The notes: generated from the sequence alone by a model not told the origin. A stretch of 51,645 nt of DNA from Halomonas heilongjiangensis (GCF_002879645.1 NZ_PNRE01000090.1:31619-83263), one strand, 5' to 3'; numbered from the stretch's first letter, positions 36,695 through 45,441 are shown. Made by a program: numbers and translations.

Positions 36695-38653
36695 ATGACT
36701 CACGCACTCTTCCCGCACTCCGAGGTCCGCCTCCGGGCGGTCCTGGCCTACGCGGTTGGCCTCGGCATCGCCCTGCTGGGCATCGTCAACAGCATGCCGA
36801 GCTTCGGCCCGATCCCTCGCCTGGGGCCCTTCGGCTACGAGTACATGCACCCGCTGATGCTGGGCCTGGCGTGCCTGGCGGTGGTCGGCCGCCAGACGCT
36901 GCTGAAGACACCCGACGGCGCTGGCCCCGTCTGGCGCCTGGCAGGCGGCCTGCTGGATGTCGGAGTGCTCGTCGCGCTGATCGTTGCCCTGCACGACTAC
37001 TACGTCACCATGGAGCGCCTCAAGGGCGGCCTGTTCTTCTTCGATGCCGCCCACGCCTGGACGGCGCTGGCCGGCGTGGCCGCCCTGCTGCTGATCTGCC
37101 TGCGCCAGTGGGGGCTGGCGCTGACCGCCGTGGCCGGGGTGGCGCTGCTCTACTTCTACACCGGCCACCACTGGCCGGGGCTGTTCCGCATGGCCCCCAT
37201 CGACGTCATCGAGGGCACCGCGGATACCCTCTGGTACAACAGCACCAACGGCGTGCTGGGCTCGCTGCTGGCCATCGTCATCAACACCATCCTGCCCTTC
37301 ATCCTGCTGGGGGCACTGCTCGAGGGCAGCGGCGCCGGCGGCTCGTTGATCAAGGTCTCGCTGCACGCCTTCCGGCGGGCCCGGGGCGGCCCGGCCCATG
37401 CCGCCATCCTCTCCTCGGGGCTGTTCGGCTCGGTCTCGGGCAGCGCCGTGGCCAACGTGGTGGGCACCGGGGTGATCACCATCCCGATGATCCGCCGCCG
37501 CGGCTTCAGCCCCGCCTTCGCCGGGGGCGTCGAGGCCACCGCCTCCAGCGGCGGCCAGATCATGCCGCCGATCATGGGCGCCGCGGCCCTGGTGATGGCC
37601 GACTTCATCGGTATCTCCTACCTGACCATCATCGTCGCCGCGCTGATTCCCGCGCTCTTCTACTACGGCTCGCTGTTCGCCGCCGTGGTCTACGAGGCGC
37701 GCCGCCTGGGCATCGAGAGCCGGCCGGTCGACCTCGACCCGGCCGACCGGCCCGAGCGCCAGGACTTCATCAACCTGATCATGGTCGCGGTGCCGCTGAC
37801 GGTGGTGGTGGTCGCACTGATCGCCGGCTTCTCCCCGGCCGGCGCCGGTATCCTGGCGCTCTTCTCGGTGGTGCCGCTGAGCCTGGCGCTCAACCCCGAG
37901 ATTCGCCGGTCTCCCTTGACCCTGGTCCGCTCCCTGGCCAATGGCGGCAACAGCTTCGCCACCCTGCTGATCGCGGTGGGCGTGGTCGGCATCATCGTCG
38001 CCGTGCTCTCCTCCACCGGCCTGCCGATCAAGTTCGCCCAGGTGATCGGCGCCTCCACCGGGGGCAGCCTGCTGGTCTCGCTGCTGCTGGCCATGATGGC
38101 GGCGCTGGTGCTGGGCATGGGCATGCCGACCCTGCCGGCCTACCTGACCATCATCCTGATCATGGGCCCGGCCATGCTGCGCCTGGGCCTGGAGCCGCTG
38201 GTCGCCCATATGTTCGTGTTCTACTTCGGGGTCGCCTCGGCGATCACCCCACCGGTGGCGGTGGCGGCCTTCGCGGCGGCCTCCATCAGCCAGGCATCGC
38301 CGCTCAAGACCGCCCTGGAGGCGACCCGCATCGGCCTGGTGATCTTCCTGCTGCCCTTCACCTTCGCCTTCTACCCGGAGCTCCTGCTGGTGCCCGAGGC
38401 GGGCGGTTCGGGCGCCTGGTACGACATGGCCTCGATCCTGCTGCGCCTCTGCCTGGCGGTGCTGCTGATCGCCTCGGGACTGGCCTGCCACGACCGCTGC
38501 CGGCTCTCGTTCGTCGAGGCCGCGCTGCGGGTGGGCGTGGCCATCGCCATGCTGGTGACCTTCCCGCTGGTGCACTGGCCGGCCTTCTTCCTCGGCGTCG
38601 CCCTGCTGGTGGTGCACCGCCAAACCAGCCTCAAGAAGGGAGCCCTGGCATGA
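36695..38653 (+). CDS. TRAP transporter fused permease (4TM/12TM, TAXI type)
   Basis: The 652-residue membrane protein combines the small (DctQ-like, first about 170 residues) and large (DctM-like) permease parts, as is usual in TAXI systems. Signatures include ILPFILLGALLEGSGAGGSLIKVSLHAFRRARGGPAHAAILSSGLFGSVSGSAVANVVGTG, GGQIMPPIMGAAALVMADFI and GMGMPTLPAYLTIILIMGPAML. The ATG at 36695 is used; an in-frame TTG lies two codons earlier. Its stop overlaps the sulfatase start by four bases (ATGA at 38650-38653), so the two proteins are translationally coupled. Confidence 0.92.
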   Translation: MTHALFPHSEVRLRAVLAYAVGLGIALLGIVNSMPSFGPIPRLGPFGYEYMHPLMLGLACLAVVGRQTLLKTPDGAGPVWRLAGGLLDVGVLVALIVALHDYYVTMERLKGGLFFFDAAHAWTALAGVAALLLICLRQWGLALTAVAGVALLYFYTGHHWPGLFRMAPIDVIEGTADTLWYNSTNGVLGSLLAIVINTILPFILLGALLEGSGAGGSLIKVSLHAFRRARGGPAHAAILSSGLFGSVSGSAVANVVGTGVITIPMIRRRGFSPAFAGGVEATASSGGQIMPPIMGAAALVMADFIGISYLTIIVAALIPALFYYGSLFAAVVYEARRLGIESRPVDLDPADRPERQDFINLIMVAVPLTVVVVALIAGFSPAGAGILALFSVVPLSLALNPEIRRSPLTLVRSLANGGNSFATLLIAVGVVGIIVAVLSSTGLPIKFAQVIGASTGGSLLVSLLLAMMAALVLGMGMPTLPAYLTIILIMGPAMLRLGLEPLVAHMFVFYFGVASAITPPVAVAAFAAASISQASPLKTALEATRIGLVIFLLPFTFAFYPELLLVPEAGGSGAWYDMASILLRLCLAVLLIASGLACHDRCRLSFVEAALRVGVAIAMLVTFPLVHWPAFFLGVALLVVHRQTSLKKGALA

Positions 38654-40212
38654 CCCGCAGACCCAACTTCCTGTTCATCATCACCGACCAGCAGCGCGCC
38701 GACTACCTCGGCTGCATGGGGCATCCGCTGCTGAAGACGCCGCATATCGACGGCCTGGCGGCGCGGGGCACCCGCTTCGAGGAGTTCCACACCGCGAGCC
38801 CGGTATGCATGCCCAACCGCGCCTCCCTGGTCACCGGCCGCTACCCCAGCGTGCACGGCCTGCGCAAGAACGGGCTGCACCTGCCCCGGCACAACAGCAC
38901 CTTCGCCGAGGCGCTGCGCCTGGAGGGCTACCATACGGCGCTGATCGGCAAGTCCCACCTGCAGCCCTTCACCGGCCGCGACGTCCCGCAGCAGAACCCC
39001 GCGGCCGGGGCCCGCGTGCCGGATGCCCACCAGGAGAGCGACGAGGACTGGCGCAACGAGGAGCCGGAGCGCTGGAGCGACGAGGCGGAGTACCGCGTCG
39101 AGCTGCCCTACTACGGCTTCGCCCATGCCGACATCGTCACCAAGCACGGCGACAACTGCGGCGGCCACTACGACCGGTGGCTGCGCCGCCAGGTCGAGGA
39201 CCCGGAGCGCCTGCAGGGCCCGGCCCATCAGCTGCCCCACGACTACATCTGTCCCCAGGCCTATCGCACCGCCATGCCGGAGGAGCTGCATCCCACCCGC
39301 TACGTGGAACGCCAGGCCTGCGACTACCTGGCCTCGCGACAGGGCGAGGAGGCGCCCTTCTTCGCTTTCGTCTCCTTCCCCGACCCCCACCATCCCTTCT
39401 GTCCGCCGGGCAGGTATTGGGACCTCTACGATCCCGACGACTTCGAGGTGGAGGTGCCCTATGACGCCCACCGCAATCCCCCCCCGCACCTGCGCTTCGT
39501 CGCCGACCAGTACCGCCGCGGGGAGCGCAACGCGCGCACCGAGAAGGCCTTCATGGCCAGCGAGCGGGAGATTCGCGAGGCCATGGCCCTGACCTGCGGC
39601 ATGATCACCATGATCGACGACGCCGTGGGCCGCCTGCTGGAGAGCCTCGAGGATCACGGGCTCGCCGCGGACACCGTGGTGATCTTCACCAGCGACCACG
39701 GCGACTACATGGGCGACTTCAACCTGCTGCTGAAGGGCCCCGCCCCGCTGCGCAGCATCACCCGGGTGCCGCTGATCTGGGCCGAGCCCGGGGCGGGCGA
39801 GGCGCGCCGCACCGCGGCCCTGACCTCGGCCATCGACATGGCGCCGACCATTCTCGAGCGCGCCGGCATCACCCCCTATCACGGCATCCAGGGCACCAGC
39901 CTGCTGCCCCTACTGCGCGGCGAGGCCTGGGAACGGCGCTCACTGCTGATCGAACACGAGGACAATATCGCCCACTGGGGCTTCGAGCGGCCGGCCCACT
40001 CGCGCACCCTGCTCCGGGACGGCTACCGGCTGACGCTCTACCAGGACCAGGCGTGGGGCGAGCTCTACCACCTGGAGCGCGATCCCCACGAGACCCGCAA
40101 CCTCTGGGACGATCCGGCCCATCGCGAGCAGCGTCACGCCCTGACCGAGGCGCTGTTGCGCCAGATGCTCGCCGCCAGCGAGCAGAGTCCCTGGCCCAAG
40201 CGCATCGCCTGA
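38650..40212 (+). CDS. cytoplasmic sulfatase (alkaline-phosphatase superfamily)
   Basis: The 520-residue protein has the type I sulfatase signature SPVCMPNRASLVTGRYP: C53-x-P55-x-R57, where the Cys becomes formylglycine. The N-terminal metal site is FIITDQQRADYL (D13, Q14) and the second metal region is VVIFTSDHGDYMGDF. There is no signal peptide, so it should act in the cytosol on a substrate brought in by the coupled TRAP transporter. A choline-sulfatase-, arylsulfatase- or phosphonate-monoester-hydrolase-like activity cannot be separated from sequence alone. A long open frame reads through the permease and into this gene; the true start is the ATGA overlap at 38650. A formylglycine-generating enzyme is not seen in the window. 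Confidence 0.86.
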   Translation: MTRRPNFLFIITDQQRADYLGCMGHPLLKTPHIDGLAARGTRFEEFHTASPVCMPNRASLVTGRYPSVHGLRKNGLHLPRHNSTFAEALRLEGYHTALIGKSHLQPFTGRDVPQQNPAAGARVPDAHQESDEDWRNEEPERWSDEAEYRVELPYYGFAHADIVTKHGDNCGGHYDRWLRRQVEDPERLQGPAHQLPHDYICPQAYRTAMPEELHPTRYVERQACDYLASRQGEEAPFFAFVSFPDPHHPFCPPGRYWDLYDPDDFEVEVPYDAHRNPPPHLRFVADQYRRGERNARTEKAFMASEREIREAMALTCGMITMIDDAVGRLLESLEDHGLAADTVVIFTSDHGDYMGDFNLLLKGPAPLRSITRVPLIWAEPGAGEARRTAALTSAIDMAPTILERAGITPYHGIQGTSLLPLLRGEAWERRSLLIEHEDNIAHWGFERPAHSRTLLRDGYRLTLYQDQAWGELYHLERDPHETRNLWDDPAHREQRHALTEALLRQMLAASEQSPWPKRIA

Positions 40213-40228
40213 GCCAGCCCCCCCTCCC

Positions 40229-40271
40229 ACAACGAGAAGAGCCAGCGCACTGCGCTGGCTCTTCTCGTTGT
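40229..40271. terminator. 43-base near-perfect palindrome between convergent genes
   Basis: ACAACGAGAAGAGCCAGCGCA (21 bases, 40229-40249) is matched exactly by its complement at 40251-40271, with a single C between. It lies 16 bases after the sulfatase stop and 43 bases beyond the stop of the convergent small ORF. There is no T tract on either strand, but the stem is long enough to act as a bidirectional terminator. Confidence 0.7.
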
Positions 40272-40314
40272 GTCATGTAGCCGGCCCACCTTGAGCCAGG
40301 CGCGGCCTCACCCG

Positions 40315-40473
40315 TCAGATATAAAAGTTGTTGCGCAGGCGGACCTGGTGCTGACGGTAGGCGCTCTCGGTCATCCGCTCGAGCAGCCGAAAGGCGGTCA
40401 CGCCGATACGCTTGAACAGGGGGATCTCGGGCGCAGTGGCGGGCGCGCTATAGGAGAGCGTCTGGGTGGTCAT
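40315..40473 (-). CDS. small hypothetical protein, 52 residues
   Basis: Read from the ATG at 40473, the frame encodes a 52-residue cationic protein starting MTTQTLSYSAPATAPEIPLF. It continues with an amphipathic RIGVTAFRLLERMTESAYRQHQVRLRNNFYI and ends in TGA at 40315-40317. GAGG lies 11 bases before the start. No family is recognised; it superficially resembles small DUF1127-type proteins in size and charge only. Codon use is like that of the neighbours, and a GACTTTAGTCC element stands about 55 bases upstream, so it is probably a real gene. Confidence 0.55.
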   Translation of the reverse strand: MTTQTLSYSAPATAPEIPLFKRIGVTAFRLLERMTESAYRQHQVRLRNNFYI

Positions 40474-40525
40474 GGCATGGGACCTCGGTCATTTCGTAAG
40501 GATGCTAACAGAATAGCCGATACTT

Positions 40526-40537
40526 AGACTTTAGTCC
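40526..40537. promoter_or_regulatory. GACTTTAGTC element upstream of the small ORF
   Basis: AGACTTTAGTCC is a further copy of the recurring element (compare 2443, 6537 and 26049), in the 174-bp region between the small ORF and the end of the permease gene at 40648. It lies upstream of the minus-strand small ORF, centred about 58 bases from its start. Confidence 0.5.
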
Positions 40538-40647
40538 AACACACTCGCCGTTAGTCGCATGCGATCCGCCGGTCGCTCCGATGCGATGACAGCCGCAGGC
40601 CACCGAGGCGCTCTCGGTGCGCTTCCTCGCTCAGGGGGATCTACCGA

Positions 40648-41403
40648 TCACACCAGGAGGAGATCGTAGGTCATGTTGAGCAGCGAGACGCCGATCAGGG
40701 TGTAGACCAGGCCGCTGACGGCACGGCTCGATAGCCGGGCGACCAGGGGCCGGCCCAGCATCACTCCCACGGCGCCGCCCAGGGTCACCAGCAGGGCGAG
40801 CAGCGGCTCGAGATGGCCGCCGCCGCCGAACACCAGGCCGGTGCAGGCCGACAGCAGCAGGCCGATGACCGTCGAGGTGCCCACCACCACCTTGATGTCG
40901 GCGCCGCTCATGGCGCGCAGGGTCGGCACGATCAGCACGCCGCCCCCCACCCCGGTGGCACCCACCATGGCCCCGCAGGCCGAGGGCATCAGCCCGCCCA
41001 GCCACTGGCCGACGTGCTGCAGCACCTGGGGCCGGAAGCTGGCCAGCAGCGCGAAGCCGGCGGCGGCCAGCACCGCCAGCTTGAGCCCATGCTGCACGCT
41101 CACCCCCCAGGAGGTGCGCAACAGCAGGGTGATGACCAGGGCCAGCAGCAGGCAAATGGGCACCGCCCAGCGCGAGAAACGCTTGAACAGCGTCCAGTCG
41201 ACGCGGCTGTCGCGCCCGTGGGCATAGGTCGCTACCACCTTGATCAGTACCGAGACCAGGCTGGCGGTGCCCACCGCCGTGGCCGGCGCCACGCCGAACA
41301 GCAGCATCAGGCCCGGCACCATGATCACCCCGGCGCCGACCCCGGACAGCAGGATCAACAGGCCACAGAGGACACCGAACAGCAGGGCCGTGACTTCGAA
41401 CAT
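40648..41403 (-). CDS. TauE/SafE-family (TSUP) membrane permease
   Basis: The 251-residue protein has about eight hydrophobic segments and two copies of the TSUP pattern: GLLILLSGVGAGVIMVPGLMLLFGVAPATAVGTASLVSVLIKV and GAMVGATGVGGGVLIVPTLRAMSGADIKVVVGTSTVIGL. TSUP proteins export or import sulfite, sulfoacetate and other organosulfur or carboxylate anions. With a sulfatase one gene away, export of sulfite or sulfate is an attractive but unproven role. It is divergent from a LysR regulator at 41568, its likely controller. Confidence 0.85.
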   Translation of the reverse strand: MFEVTALLFGVLCGLLILLSGVGAGVIMVPGLMLLFGVAPATAVGTASLVSVLIKVVATYAHGRDSRVDWTLFKRFSRWAVPICLLLALVITLLLRTSWGVSVQHGLKLAVLAAAGFALLASFRPQVLQHVGQWLGGLMPSACGAMVGATGVGGGVLIVPTLRAMSGADIKVVVGTSTVIGLLLSACTGLVFGGGGHLEPLLALLVTLGGAVGVMLGRPLVARLSSRAVSGLVYTLIGVSLLNMTYDLLLV

Positions 41404-41502
41404 CGGCTAACTCCATGGCAAGACTCGAGAGCAAGGACGAAACGGCACCGGGCCGCCCCGTATCACGCTGGGTGTCCTATCCTGCCTCAGGCATTGAGAT
41501 TC

Positions 41503-41540
41503 CAAAAATTCATTTTTAATATCCTTGAGTAAAATTTTTG
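41503..41540. promoter_or_regulatory. AT-rich inverted repeat between the TSUP and LysR genes
   Basis: CAAAAATT (41503-41510) and AATTTTTG (41533-41540) form a perfect 8-bp inverted repeat with a 22-base spacer in a conspicuously AT-rich patch of the 164-bp divergent region. This is a reasonable LysR operator and promoter zone. Confidence 0.5.
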
Positions 41541-41567
41541 AATACATATAGCGACGAGGACGCCGCC

Positions 41568-42485
41568 ATGGAAGCCAAGCACCTGATGCAGCTGGCCATC
41601 ATTCTCGACTGCGGCTCCATCAGCCAGGCCGCCGGCAAGCTGCACATCAGCCAGCCGACCCTGACCAAGAACATGCAGACGCTGGAGATGCAGGCCGGCG
41701 GCTCCCTCTTCACCCGCAGCCGTCACGGGGTGCGCCAGACGGCCTTGGGGGGCATGCTGGCCCGGGAGGGGCGCGCCATCGCCACGTCGGTGTGGGCGGC
41801 CGAGCAGTCCGCCACCCGCTTCGGCCTGGGCATGCAGACCGAGCTGCGCATCGGGGTCGGCCCCCTGGTGGCCAGCCTGTTGATGCACACCGTCACCGAG
41901 GCGCTGCTGCGCGACTACCCGAGCCTGTCACTGCTGATCCAGGTGGATACCCCCTACCGGCTGTTCGAGAAGATCAACGATGACGAGCTGGATATCGCCG
42001 TGGCCCCCACGGTGATCTCGGCGAGCCAGGAACTCGACCGCATCACCCTCTTCGAGGATCGCCTGGCCATCTTCGCCTCCCGCCATCACCCGCTGGCCGG
42101 CAAGGAGCGCATCGAGATCGATGACCTGGTCGGCTACCCCTGGGTCAATATCGCCACCTACGCCAAGTTCGAGGAGTCACCGGTGGAACGCCTGCAGAAG
42201 GCCGGGCTCAAGCAGGTGAACACCCATATCGCCCTGGCCGGCGATGCCACGATCTGCCTGAACATCCTGCCCACCGGCGACTACCTGAGCATCATGCCCG
42301 AGCGCCTCACCAACATCGCCGCCCCACACTATGGCCTGCAGAGCCTGCCGGTGGCGGCCGACTTCGGCGAGCGCAACATGCACCTCTGGTACCCCCCCGC
42401 CCTGGCCGGCGATGCCATGCTGGACGCCGTCGCCCGCGCCTTCATGGAGACCTTGGAAACGGCCACTGCGGTACCGCCGGCATGA
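41568..42485 (+). CDS. LysR-type regulator
   Basis: The 305-residue protein has an N-terminal helix-turn-helix (MEAKHLMQLAIILDCGSISQAAGKLHISQPTLTKNMQTLEMQAGGSLFTRSRHGV) and a periplasmic-binding-like effector domain with GVGPLVASLLMHTVTEALLRDYPSL and LDIAVAPTVIS. It is divergent from the TSUP permease and convergent with the thioesterase gene. The start at 41568 follows GAGGA; the earlier in-frame ATG at 41538 sits within the AT-rich promoter. Effector unknown. Confidence 0.85.
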   Translation: MEAKHLMQLAIILDCGSISQAAGKLHISQPTLTKNMQTLEMQAGGSLFTRSRHGVRQTALGGMLAREGRAIATSVWAAEQSATRFGLGMQTELRIGVGPLVASLLMHTVTEALLRDYPSLSLLIQVDTPYRLFEKINDDELDIAVAPTVISASQELDRITLFEDRLAIFASRHHPLAGKERIEIDDLVGYPWVNIATYAKFEESPVERLQKAGLKQVNTHIALAGDATICLNILPTGDYLSIMPERLTNIAAPHYGLQSLPVAADFGERNMHLWYPPALAGDAMLDAVARAFMETLETATAVPPA

Positions 42486-42543
42486 AACTCGGCAGGCGCC
42501 ATGCCCTGTAGAGCGATCGCCTCTAGAGCAATGCGCCCCTCCC

Positions 42544-42963
42544 TCAGTGCCGAGACAACGCCGCCCGCACCTCCTGCGGGACCGGCCTGCCCTGCATGCG
42601 CCGGGGATCCTCCGGGTGCCGCCCCGCCCAGACGCGGGTCACCCTGGCCTCCACGGCCACGGCGTCGCCGCGATGCAGCACATGCTGCACATCGAAGCTG
42701 CTGTGGCGGAACTCGGCGATGCGCGTCTCGATGCGCGCCTCGTCGCCGTAGCGGCAGGGGGCGAGGAAGCGGCTGCGCAGGTCCACCACCGGGTAGCCGA
42801 TCACCTCGAAGCGCGTCTGTAGGGTCGCCAGGTCGAAACCCGCCTTGGCGAATAGCAGGTTGGTGCCGTGATCGAAGTAGGCCAGATAACGAGGATGGAA
42901 GACGATCCCCGCCGGATCGCAGTCGCTCCACTCGATCAGCCGGGTATGGGTATGGATCAGCAT
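42544..42963 (-). CDS. 4-hydroxybenzoyl-CoA thioesterase-family hotdog thioesterase
   Basis: The 139-residue hotdog protein has IEWSDCDPAGIVFHPRYLAYFDHG, where D16 corresponds to the catalytic Asp of Pseudomonas 4-hydroxybenzoyl-CoA thioesterase (Asp17). It lies 20 bases downstream of the acyl-CoA synthetase on the same strand, so the two are probably one operon. It would release free 4-hydroxybenzoate or vanillate from the aroyl-CoA formed by thiolysis, linking the CoA pathway to PobA and VanAB. A YbgC-like general acyl-CoA thioesterase is the alternative. Confidence 0.83.
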   Translation of the reverse strand: MLIHTHTRLIEWSDCDPAGIVFHPRYLAYFDHGTNLLFAKAGFDLATLQTRFEVIGYPVVDLRSRFLAPCRYGDEARIETRIAEFRHSSFDVQHVLHRGDAVAVEARVTRVWAGRHPEDPRRMQGRPVPQEVRAALSRH

Positions 42964-42983
42964 GGGTGATTCCCCGTGGGCAC

Positions 42984-44822
42984 TCAGTCGAGCCGCAGCA
43001 CGGCCGGCGGTGGCGCATCGCGGTAGAGGCCGACCACGACCTCGGCCCGGTTCTCGAGCACGGCACGCTGGCTGATCGAGCCCTTGTCGGTGACCTCATG
43101 GGCATCCAGGCGCGGCGGCGCGTCGAGCAGCACCAACCGACGCACCCGGGTCGAGCTGCCCGTGCTCTGGGCGTCCAGGTCGCGCAGCAGTTGCAGGAAT
43201 CGCTCGCGCACCGGCTCGCTGGCCAGCACCACAGAGGCTTCTGCCGTGCCGTCCAGTCCCGCCAGTTCACGGCACTTCTCCAGGTCCGGGAAGACCATGG
43301 CCGAGACATAGGGCTTGTCGAGCCCGGCGATCACCGCATCCTTCACATGGGGCGCCCCGGCCTCGATGATGCGGGCGCGCAGCGGCCCGACGCTGACCCA
43401 GGTACCGGTATCGAGCTTGAAGTCCTCGCTGATGCGTCCGTCGAAGCGCATGCCGCGCTGCGGCTCGGCCGGGTCGATGAACCTGACCGCATCGCCCAGG
43501 CAGTAGAAGCCCTCCTCGTCGAAGCTCCTGGCGGTGACCTCGGGCTGGCGCCAGTAGCCCGGCATCACGCTGGGACCCTTCACCCGGCACTCCAGCTTGC
43601 CGCCATTGGGCACCAGCTTGACCGTCACCCCGCGGGCCGGCAGGCCCACCACGCCGGACTGCGACTCCTCCAGGGAAGCGAACATCGCCGAGGGGGCGGT
43701 TTCGGTGGCCCCCAGCCCGGTCAGCATCCCGACCTTGCAGCCGAGCGTCTGGACCGCCAGGCGGTCGAGCTCGTCCCAGATATGCTGCGAGAGCCCCGCC
43801 GCGGCGAAGAACATCAGGTTGAGGCGCGAGAAGAAGGTCTCACGCAGGGCATCGTCGCGCTTCAGGTAGTCGACCAGGATCTCGAAGCCCTTGGGCACGT
43901 TGAAGTAGACCGTCGGCGAGATCTCGCGGAGGTTGGCGATGGTCTTCTCGAACTCGCCGGGCACCGGCCGGCCATCGTCGATGTAGAGGCTGCCGCCGTT
44001 GTAGAGCACGATGCCGATGTTGTGGTTTCCGCCGAAGGTGTGGTTCCAGGGCAACCAGTCCACCAGCACCGGGGGCTCGTCGCGCAGGAAGGGCATCTGT
44101 GCCGCCAGCATCTCCTGGTTGGCGCACAGCATGCGGTGGGTATTGATCACCCCCTTGGGCATGCCGGTGGAGCCGGAGGTGAACAGGAACTTGGCGATGG
44201 TATCGGGGGTGACGGCCGCATGGGCGGCATCGACCGCCTCGGTCACCGGCGTCGCCAGCAGCTCGGCGACGTCCTGCACGCCCGACACCCCGTCGGGGAC
44301 CACCGCCAGGCAGGCGCAGTCGTCGGGGCGAACCGCGGCCAGGGCGGCGGCGAAGTCTTCCGCCCGATCGACCATCAGCAGGCCCGGGGTCAGCAGCTCG
44401 ACGATATGGCGCAGCTTGCCGAAGTCCCGGCTGACCAGCGAGTAGGCCGGCGAGACGGGGGCAAAGGGGATGCCCACGTACATGGCCGCCAGCGCCAGCA
44501 GCAGGTGCTCGATGGAGTTGCCACCGAGGATGGCCAGGGGCCGCTCGGGGCTCAGGCCGTGATTCAACAGTCCTTGCGCCAGATGGCGTACCCGGGTCAG
44601 GGTCTCGGCATAGCTCAGGCGCTGCCACTCACCCCGGGCATCGCGCCGCGCCACGAAGGTCCGGTCCGGCGCCTCACGGGCCCAGCGATGCAGGCATTCG
44701 AGCAGGGTGGCGGGGTAGTCGCCCAGCGGTTCCTCGACATTGAGCAATTGGGTGCCGTCGGCGCGCGGGAGCAACTTGGCGGTAGCAGTGCCCAAACGGA
44801 CATCGCGGAAGGGGTGGGACAT
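42984..44822 (-). CDS. feruloyl-CoA synthetase-like acyl-CoA ligase (second copy)
   Basis: The 612-residue AMP-forming ligase is a paralogue of the protein at 13191-15062. Shared motifs are [60 protein letters not shown] and the tail [20 protein letters not shown]. Expected to activate a cinnamate or another aryl acid to its CoA ester. It is divergent from a MarR gene resembling regulators of hydroxycinnamate genes (CouR/FerR type) and is followed by a thioesterase. The two synthetases may differ in substrate (for example coumarate versus ferulate); sequence alone does not say which. Confidence 0.85.
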   Translation of the reverse strand: MSHPFRDVRLGTATAKLLPRADGTQLLNVEEPLGDYPATLLECLHRWAREAPDRTFVARRDARGEWQRLSYAETLTRVRHLAQGLLNHGLSPERPLAILGGNSIEHLLLALAAMYVGIPFAPVSPAYSLVSRDFGKLRHIVELLTPGLLMVDRAEDFAAALAAVRPDDCACLAVVPDGVSGVQDVAELLATPVTEAVDAAHAAVTPDTIAKFLFTSGSTGMPKGVINTHRMLCANQEMLAAQMPFLRDEPPVLVDWLPWNHTFGGNHNIGIVLYNGGSLYIDDGRPVPGEFEKTIANLREISPTVYFNVPKGFEILVDYLKRDDALRETFFSRLNLMFFAAAGLSQHIWDELDRLAVQTLGCKVGMLTGLGATETAPSAMFASLEESQSGVVGLPARGVTVKLVPNGGKLECRVKGPSVMPGYWRQPEVTARSFDEEGFYCLGDAVRFIDPAEPQRGMRFDGRISEDFKLDTGTWVSVGPLRARIIEAGAPHVKDAVIAGLDKPYVSAMVFPDLEKCRELAGLDGTAEASVVLASEPVRERFLQLLRDLDAQSTGSSTRVRRLVLLDAPPRLDAHEVTDKGSISQRAVLENRAEVVVGLYRDAPPPAVLRLD

Positions 44823-44923
44823 GGGCGCTCCTGCGGGTTGTGATCGTTGTCAGGATCGGTGATGGCGTGCGCTACCCTAGACAGCGGCGCCTTGATAGCA
44901 TGCACCTCAATACTTTCACAAAC

Positions 44924-44956
44924 TGTTTAACCACAAAACATTATGCGCGTTAAACA
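44924..44956. promoter_or_regulatory. candidate MarR operator between the second CoA ligase and marR
   Basis: TGTTTAAC (44924-44931) and GTTAAACA (44949-44956) form a perfect 8-bp inverted repeat with 17 bases between. The centre holds CACAAAACATT, reminiscent of the dyads at 13125 and 22860. It lies in the 160-bp divergent region and is suited to control both genes. Confidence 0.55.
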
Positions 44957-44982
44957 TTGGTCTATGAGGGGCAGGCAGACAC

Positions 44983-45441
44983 ATGAACAGCGACGACAGG
45001 AATGGAATCGACTACTCGATGCTGCAATCGCGCCTCGGCTACAAGCTGCGCCGGGCGCAGCTCGTCTATTTCGATGTCTTCTTCGAGGCCTGCGCCCAGG
45101 AAGGCATCACGCCAGGACTGTTCAGCATCCTCGCCATCATCTACCACAACCCGGGGCTCACCCAGTCGGCGGTCTCCGCGGCCCTGGACGTGGATCGCTC
45201 GGCCATGGTGGCCGCCATCGACAAGCTGGAGAGCATGGAGGTGGTGGAGCGTCGCAAGTCGAAGAACGACCGTCGCTCCTACGCCCTCTATCTGACCAGC
45301 AAGGGCAAGACCTTCACCGAGCGCCTCAATCGCAAGGTCGTGGCGGGCGAGGAAGGCTTCGACACCTTCATGAAGGAGGGGGAGCGGGAGTGGCTGCTCG
45401 ACATCCTCGACCGCATCATCGCGGCCCGTCAGAACAAATGA
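44983..45441 (+). CDS. MarR-family regulator, probably of hydroxycinnamoyl-CoA genes
   Basis: The 152-residue protein has a MarR winged helix: LTQSAVSAALDVDRSAMVAAIDKLESMEVVERRKSKNDRRSYALYLTSKGKTF covers the recognition helix and wing. Its sequence style, a short protein with the SAMVAAIDKLE helix, resembles the repressors that sense hydroxycinnamoyl-CoA thioesters. It is divergent from an Fcs-like ligase, the arrangement seen for those repressors. It ends just before a terminator shared with the convergent pcaG. The effector assignment is by context. Confidence 0.83.
   Translation: MNSDDRNGIDYSMLQSRLGYKLRRAQLVYFDVFFEACAQEGITPGLFSILAIIYHNPGLTQSAVSAALDVDRSAMVAAIDKLESMEVVERRKSKNDRRSYALYLTSKGKTFTERLNRKVVAGEEGFDTFMKEGEREWLLDILDRIIAARQNK

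Noticed and set aside
36590..38623. A 677-codon minus-strand frame opposite the TRAP permease
   Set aside because: It is rich in Q, H, G and A repeats typical of antisense frames in GC-rich genes; the plus-strand permease has all family motifs.
36871..40212. A 1113-codon open frame spanning the TRAP permease and the sulfatase
   Set aside because: Its first part is out of frame with the clear permease protein and reads as low-complexity R/G/P-rich sequence. The sulfatase proper starts at 38650 in the ATGA overlap.
40315..40473. The small ORF as a PqqA or DUF1127 protein
   Set aside because: The conserved PqqA Glu-Tyr core and the DUF1127 signature are absent.
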